10,359 nucleotides of DNA from Paracoccaceae bacterium (lineage in GTDB: Bacteria; Pseudomonadota; Alphaproteobacteria; Rhodobacterales; Rhodobacteraceae): positions 4,459 to 14,817 of the forward strand of contig DOOI01000067.1 in the NCBI GenBank assembly GCA_003512825.1. Reading direction: 5' to 3'. The translations under genes were made by a program, and so were the position numbers. This document shows, piece after piece, positions 6,355 to 10,359 of the stretch. Positions within the stretch are counted from its first letter, which is position 1. Each line of letters opens with the position of its first letter. Below the pieces are notes generated by a model. It saw nothing but the letters and a program-made list of their open reading frames with translations, was not told where the DNA came from and ran no database searches.

Positions 6355-7811
6355 ACGCGCATTCAAACCGCTCCGCCCCCCCGCTCTGGACCTCGCAAGA
6401 GGCCGCACAGGCGACAGGGGGGCACGCACCTGTTGCATGGCAGGCCACGGGGGTCTCCATCGACACCCGCACGCTGCAACCGGGCGATCTGTTTATTGCA
6501 CTCAAAGCCGCCCGTGACGGCCATGAGTTTGTCGCACAAGCGCTGGCGAAAGGTGCCGCTGCGGCTTTGGTCACTCATATTCCCGCAGGCGTCGCAGCAG
6601 ATGCGCCATTGCTGATCGTCCCCGATGTGCAGACCGCGTTAGAGGCCCTCGGCGCAGCAGGCCGGGCGCGCAGCGCGGCGCATGTCGTCGCCGTCACAGG
6701 CTCTGTGGGCAAAACCTCCACCAAGGAAATGCTGCGCGCCGTGCTCTCGGGGCAGGGCAAAACCCATGCCGCCGAAGCCTCCTATAACAACCACTGGGGC
6801 GTGCCCCTGACACTGGCCCGCCTGCCACAAGATGCGCTCTTTGCCGTGATCGAAATCGGCATGAACCATCCCGGCGAAATCGCGCCCTTGGCCCGGCTGG
6901 CGCGCCCGCATGTGGTCATGATCACGACTGTCGCCGCAGCGCACCTTGAAGCCTTTGAAAACATTGAAGGTATCGCACATGAAAAGGCCTCGATCATCGA
7001 GGGCCTAGAGCCGGATGGCGTCGCTGTGCTCAATGGCGACCTGCCCACCACGCCCATCCTCCTCGATACCGCCAGCCGGCACGGGGCCGATGTGCTCACC
7101 TTTGGCGAAAGCGCGGCCTGCCATCACCGCCTGACCGAAATTACCCTGCAAGATGAAACCACGATTGCTCAGGGGCGCGCATGGCGTCGCCCGGTGCTCT
7201 TTCGCGTTTCGGTGCCGGGGCGGCATTTCGCAGTCAACGCCATGGGGGTGCTGGCAGTGATCCATGCGCTCAAACTGGATCCGGTCATGGCGGCCAATGA
7301 TCTGGCGCGCTGGTCTCCCCCGGCTGGGCGCGGCACGCGCGAACGCATCCAGATGGACCTTGTCCACGAAGATCAGGCCTTCCACCTGATTGATGACGCC
7401 TTCAACGCCAACCCCACCTCCATGGCTGCCTCCCTCGAAGTGCTCGCCGCCGCCCATCCCGAAGATGGGCTGGGGCGCGTGGCCAAAGGGCGCCGCATCG
7501 CGGTTCTCGGCGATATGCTCGAACTTGGCCCCGACGAGATCGCACTCCATACCGGCCTTGCCGGGCTGCCTTTCCTCGCCGGGATCGAAACCGTCCATTG
7601 CGTCGGCCCCCGGATGAAACATCTGTGGGATATCTTGCCGCGCAACAAACGGGGCGAATGGGTGGAAACCGCCCCCGAAATGGCCGCCCGCGCGCATCGT
7701 TTGATAGACGCAGGCGACGTGGTTCTGGTCAAAGGCTCGAAAGGGTCAAAAGTCAGCCTCGTGGTTGACGCGCTGCGAAAACTGGGCCAATCCGCGCCAT
7801 TGGCTGAATGA
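6351..7811 (+). CDS. murF: UDP-MurNAc-tripeptide--D-Ala-D-Ala ligase MurF
   Basis: MurF adds the D-Ala-D-Ala dipeptide and completes the cytoplasmic UDP-MurNAc-pentapeptide. The 486-residue protein has the Mur-ligase layout. The N-terminal domain contains VSIDTRTLQPGDLFIAL, and the ATP-binding GSVGKTS loop lies at 117-123. NNHWGVPLTL, EIGMNHPGEI, DDAFNANPTS (from 348) and AVLGDMLELG follow in the central and C-terminal domains. The ATG overlaps the murE stop (ATGA), and GGAAG lies 7 nt before it. Coupled translation of the two consecutive ligases is therefore likely. Nothing is missing or truncated. After the stop comes the only sizeable gap inside the cluster (74 nt before mraY). Confidence 0.98.
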   Translation: MNAHSNRSAPPLWTSQEAAQATGGHAPVAWQATGVSIDTRTLQPGDLFIALKAARDGHEFVAQALAKGAAAALVTHIPAGVAADAPLLIVPDVQTALEALGAAGRARSAAHVVAVTGSVGKTSTKEMLRAVLSGQGKTHAAEASYNNHWGVPLTLARLPQDALFAVIEIGMNHPGEIAPLARLARPHVVMITTVAAAHLEAFENIEGIAHEKASIIEGLEPDGVAVLNGDLPTTPILLDTASRHGADVLTFGESAACHHRLTEITLQDETTIAQGRAWRRPVLFRVSVPGRHFAVNAMGVLAVIHALKLDPVMAANDLARWSPPAGRGTRERIQMDLVHEDQAFHLIDDAFNANPTSMAASLEVLAAAHPEDGLGRVAKGRRIAVLGDMLELGPDEIALHTGLAGLPFLAGIETVHCVGPRMKHLWDILPRNKRGEWVETAPEMAARAHRLIDAGDVVLVKGSKGSKVSLVVDALRKLGQSAPLAE

Positions 7812-7865
7812 TCCGCCGGGGCACATACCCCAACCGGATCCATGGAATGTGAGGCCGCAAGGCCT
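7811..7865 (+). other. two hairpins in the murF-mraY gap
   Basis: The first hairpin combines ATCCG (7811-7815) with CGGAT (7835-7839), and GGGG (7818-7821) with CCCC (7828-7831), leaving a small internal loop. The second is AGGCC (7852-7856) with GGCCT (7861-7865), closed by a GCAA tetraloop (GNRA type), just before the mraY ribosome binding site. Neither is followed by a proper T-run, so they do not look like terminators. They could be mRNA processing or stability elements, or affect mraY translation. Confidence 0.45.
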
Positions 7866-7885
7866 GTTTGGGAAGGATGTTGCAG

Positions 7886-8968
7886 ATGTTATATTGGTTG
7901 ACCGCACTCTCCGACGGGGGCGATGTCTTTAACCTGTTTCGCTACATTACCTTCCGCGCTGGCGGAGCCTTCCTCACGGCCCTGATCTTTGGTTTCCTCT
8001 TTGGTCAACCACTGATCAACGTGCTGCGCCGCAAACAAGGCAAGGGACAGCCGATCCGCACCGACGGCCCCGAAGGCCATTTCGTCAAGGCAGGCACCCC
8101 CACCATGGGCGGCCTCTTGATCCTCTCGGCGCTGTTCTTCTCCACCCTTCTCTGGGCGCGCCTTGATATCGGCTTCATCTGGCTGATCCTCTTTGTCACG
8201 CTCTCCTTCGGCCTCATCGGCTTTTGGGACGATTACGCCAAGGTCTCCAAGCAAAACACCAAAGGCGCACCGGGCAAGGTGCGCTTTGGTCTGGGGCTGG
8301 CCATCGCCGCATTGGCCGGGTTTTGGGCGTCCTATCTTCATCCCGCCGACCTCACCAACCAATTGGCGCTGCCCGTCTTCAAGGATGTCTTGATCAACCT
8401 CGGCATCCTCTTCGTGCCCTTCGCCATGATCGTGATCGTTGGGGCGGCCAATGCCGTCAACCTCACCGACGGGCTCGACGGTCTGGCCATCATGCCAGTG
8501 ATGATCGCGGCAGGCACGCTGGGCGTCATTGCCTATGCGGTGGGCCGGGTTGATTTCACCAGCTATCTTGATGTGCATTACGTGCCGGGCACAGGCGAAA
8601 TCCTTGTCTTCGTCATGGCGCTTATTGGCGGGGGCTTGGGCTTTTTGTGGTATAACGCGCCGCCCGCTGCGGTGTTCATGGGCGATACTGGCTCGCTGGC
8701 TTTGGGCGGTGCGCTTGGGGCCATCGCGGTCTCGATCAAACACGAGATCGTTCTCGCGATCGTTGGCGGGGTCTTCGTCGTCGAGGCGCTCTCGGTGATC
8801 ATCCAAGTGCTCTATTTCAAGCGCACCGGAAAACGGGTGTTCCTGATGGCCCCCATTCATCACCACTACGAAAAGAAGGGCTGGAAAGAGCCGCAGATCG
8901 TGATCCGCTTCTGGATCATCTCGCTCATTCTGGCGATGATCGGTTTGGCGACCCTGAAAATCCGGTAG
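7886..8968 (+). CDS. mraY: phospho-N-acetylmuramoyl-pentapeptide-transferase MraY
   Basis: MraY is the polytopic membrane enzyme that moves phospho-MurNAc-pentapeptide onto undecaprenyl phosphate, forming lipid I. From ATG 7886 it has 360 residues, exactly the common length. It shows about ten hydrophobic segments, the TPTMGG loop, and FWDDYAK with Asp115 and Asp116. [10 protein letters not shown] and FMGDTGS with Asp267 follow, and a [11 protein letters not shown] loop carries the His triplet at 325-327. These acidic and histidine residues are the known catalytic and Mg2+ site. Upstream in-frame starts at TTG 7868 and ATG 7877 exist. However, the GGAAGG ribosome binding site (7871-7876) is 9 nt before ATG 7886 and overlaps or abuts the others. 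The stop is followed by a strong terminator, so mraY is likely the last gene of this transcription unit. Confidence 0.97.
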   Translation: MLYWLTALSDGGDVFNLFRYITFRAGGAFLTALIFGFLFGQPLINVLRRKQGKGQPIRTDGPEGHFVKAGTPTMGGLLILSALFFSTLLWARLDIGFIWLILFVTLSFGLIGFWDDYAKVSKQNTKGAPGKVRFGLGLAIAALAGFWASYLHPADLTNQLALPVFKDVLINLGILFVPFAMIVIVGAANAVNLTDGLDGLAIMPVMIAAGTLGVIAYAVGRVDFTSYLDVHYVPGTGEILVFVMALIGGGLGFLWYNAPPAAVFMGDTGSLALGGALGAIAVSIKHEIVLAIVGGVFVVEALSVIIQVLYFKRTGKRVFLMAPIHHHYEKKGWKEPQIVIRFWIISLILAMIGLATLKIR

Positions 8969-8989
8969 TGCCTTTGCACAACGAACATC

Positions 8990-9015
8990 AAGGCGGGGCG
9001 CATCCCCGCCTTTTT
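8990..9015 (+). terminator. intrinsic terminator after mraY
   Basis: AAGGCGGGG (8990-8998) pairs perfectly with CCCCGCCTT (9004-9012) around a 5-nt loop and runs into TTTTT (9011-9015). It lies 21 nt after the mraY stop. It is the strongest terminator in the window and separates mraY from the downstream PAS gene. Confidence 0.9.
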
Positions 9016-9153
9016 CGTTTCTAAGGGCACCTGCTTCCAAACGCCGGGCATGACCGCATCTTTCTTTGCGCCCCGCCGCAGTATTTTTTCAAAAAAATCA
9101 GGCCTCATGCTCACAATGGCGCGGTTCTTGCCGTTGGCTCTTACATCGAAGCC

Positions 9154-10359
9154 ATGGGTCGCTTCGGTTCGGCAAAAGGCGCTCAAATGGACGGCAGTCT
9201 ACTTCTCCAAACCTCGTCCACCGACCATCTCGAAACGCGTCCCCGCACGGGCGAGGCGCCTTTCGGCTTGGACGAACTCTTCTTCTCTCGCACCGATGCG
9301 CGCGGGGTATTGCAAGCATGGAACGCCGTGTTTGCCCGTGTCGCGCACCATCCGCCCGAGCGCCTCAAAGGCGCGCCTCATCGCATCATCCGCCACGAAC
9401 AAATGCCCAAAGGCGTCTTTTGGTTGATGTGGGAAGCGATCAAATCCGGTCAGCGCTTTGGGGGCTATGTGCTCAACAAGTCCTCCGATGACTTGCAATA
9501 CTGGGTCTATGCCGTCGTCACGCCCATCGCAGATGGCTTCACGTCCGTGCGCCTCAAACCGTCCAGCGCGCTCTTTCCCAAAGTGCAAGCGCTCTATGCC
9601 CAAGCGCTCGCCGCCGAGCGCGACGAAGGTCTGTCCCCCGAAGCCTCAGGCCACCGGATCCTTGCGGCACTTGCTGCCATGGGCTACCCGACCTACGCGG
9701 CTTTCGCTTCGGCCAGCTTAGGTATGGAAATCACCGCCCGCGACGCAGCTTTGGGCCGCCCCCTAGATCGCCGGATCATGCTCATCAGCGCCATGCGCGA
9801 AATGGTTCACGATCTGGTCAGTGAACAGCAAGTCCTGCTGACCCAGATGAACGCCATGCGCCTCGTGCCCGTGAATATGCGGATCATGGCCGCGCGGATC
9901 GAACGGGCAGGGGGCGCGCTCTCGGCCATTTCCGACAATTACCGCACGCTCTCCGCCGAAGTTGCCGAACAACTCGCCATCTTCGTGCAAGACGGCACAC
10001 CGGAAACCACCTTCACCTACCGCGCCATGGAGCGCGCGCTCTTTCTGACCGCCTCCGCACGCCTGTTGGTTGAAGCCGCCGACGCCTTCCGCGTCGAAAC
10101 CACCACCCATGCGCGCGCCGACCTCACCTCGGGCGTGGATATCCTCCAAGAGGTTGACCGCCTCAACGCGCTCGAAGAAGAAACCCAAGCCCGCGCCAGC
10201 GAAGCCTTCCGCAATGCCAACCAGCGCACCATCCGCCGCGAGAGCCAAGCCGTCAACCTTGGCCGCGCGATCCTCTCCCTCGACTCGATCCGCATCATGT
10301 GCCGCGTGGAAAACGAACGCCTGCAAGATCGCGAAAGCGGCCTCTCGGCTGTCGTCTCT
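9154..10359 (+). CDS. Aer-like PAS sensor with diverged chemoreceptor-type helices (partial, runs off right edge)
   Basis: The frame is open from 9025 to the window end and has the same G/C-ending codon use as its neighbours from about 9154, giving 402 residues so far. Residues about 41-135 form a PAS domain closely patterned on the E. coli aerotaxis receptor Aer. It has FFSRTD, an Asn at 57, PHRIIRHEQMP (compare Aer PHNMVRHPDMP), a conserved MW (Trp93), YWV (116-118), and a closing SVRLKPS. The rest is helical. Residues 241-274 and 378-402 resemble the hairpin tip of methyl-accepting chemotaxis proteins in diverged form (RIMAARIE...LSAIS and RIMCRVE...LSAVVS). No membrane segment is visible, unlike Aer, so a cytoplasmic redox or oxygen sensor is a reasonable inference. 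ATG 9154 is preferred because upstream codons look non-coding, but it has only a poor ribosome binding site. ATG 9187 is an alternative. I do not recognise a gene name. Confidence 0.8.
   Translation, partial: MGRFGSAKGAQMDGSLLLQTSSTDHLETRPRTGEAPFGLDELFFSRTDARGVLQAWNAVFARVAHHPPERLKGAPHRIIRHEQMPKGVFWLMWEAIKSGQRFGGYVLNKSSDDLQYWVYAVVTPIADGFTSVRLKPSSALFPKVQALYAQALAAERDEGLSPEASGHRILAALAAMGYPTYAAFASASLGMEITARDAALGRPLDRRIMLISAMREMVHDLVSEQQVLLTQMNAMRLVPVNMRIMAARIERAGGALSAISDNYRTLSAEVAEQLAIFVQDGTPETTFTYRAMERALFLTASARLLVEAADAFRVETTTHARADLTSGVDILQEVDRLNALEEETQARASEAFRNANQRTIRRESQAVNLGRAILSLDSIRIMCRVENERLQDRESGLSAVVS

Noticed and set aside
5170..6438. 422-residue open frame on the minus strand opposite murE
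   Set aside because: Shadow of a well-supported MurE with complete motifs. The antisense product has no recognisable domain.
7889..9040. 383-residue open frame on the minus strand opposite mraY
   Set aside because: The product is a His/Asp/Glu-rich complement of membrane-protein codons and crosses the mraY terminator. It is an artefact of opposite-strand coding.
9763..10326. 187-residue open frame on the minus strand opposite the PAS gene
   Set aside because: The plus-strand frame has a clear PAS domain and continuous codon bias. The antisense product is low-complexity Gly/Ala-rich.
1..10359. CRISPR array, insertion sequence, prophage, tRNA or rRNA
   Set aside because: No regularly spaced repeats, transposase or integrase motifs, terminal inverted repeats, or tRNA/rRNA-like sequence were seen on either strand.

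Overview
The window looks like chromosomal DNA from an alphaproteobacterium of the Rhodobacteraceae (roseobacter/Rhodobacter type). The reasons are a GC-rich sequence with strong G/C third-position bias, the gene order, and the protein character. No accession or species can be fixed from sequence alone.

Layout. (1) Positions 1-492, minus strand: the first 164 codons of a DEAD-box RNA helicase that runs off the left edge. (2) Positions 493-1230: a long non-coding divergent region. It holds clustered GGGA repeats, two abutting perfect-arm palindromes, a three-copy 10-bp-phased repeat of the MraZ-box type, and a GC-rich hairpin with a T-run about 55 nt before mraZ. The last two, with about 210 nt between them, match the layout of the UpsM small RNA / extended mraZ leader described in Rhodobacter sphaeroides. 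(3) Positions 1231-8968, plus strand: the first half of the dcw (division and cell wall) cluster, in the order mraZ, rsmH (mraW), ftsL, ftsI, murE, murF, mraY. Every gene is intact, with the expected catalytic motifs. Junctions overlap or nearly abut, except the 74-nt murF-mraY gap, which contains two hairpins. (4) A clear intrinsic terminator follows mraY at about 8990-9015. (5) From 9154 to the right edge, plus strand: a partial gene for an Aer-like PAS protein with diverged chemoreceptor-like helices and no visible membrane segment. It lies where murD would be expected in a textbook dcw cluster.

How the genes work together. MraZ is the local transcriptional regulator and RsmH methylates 16S rRNA. 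FtsL and FtsI act in the septal machine. MurE and MurF add meso-diaminopimelate and D-Ala-D-Ala to the UDP-MurNAc peptide. MraY loads the finished pentapeptide onto undecaprenyl phosphate to make lipid I. The upstream leader, with putative operator and terminator, could set how much transcription enters the cluster. The terminator after mraY and the sensor-like gene behind it divide the cluster into two likely transcription units.

Most of the window is a well-known system. The parts worth attention are the leader/sRNA region, the palindromes upstream of it, and the PAS protein.
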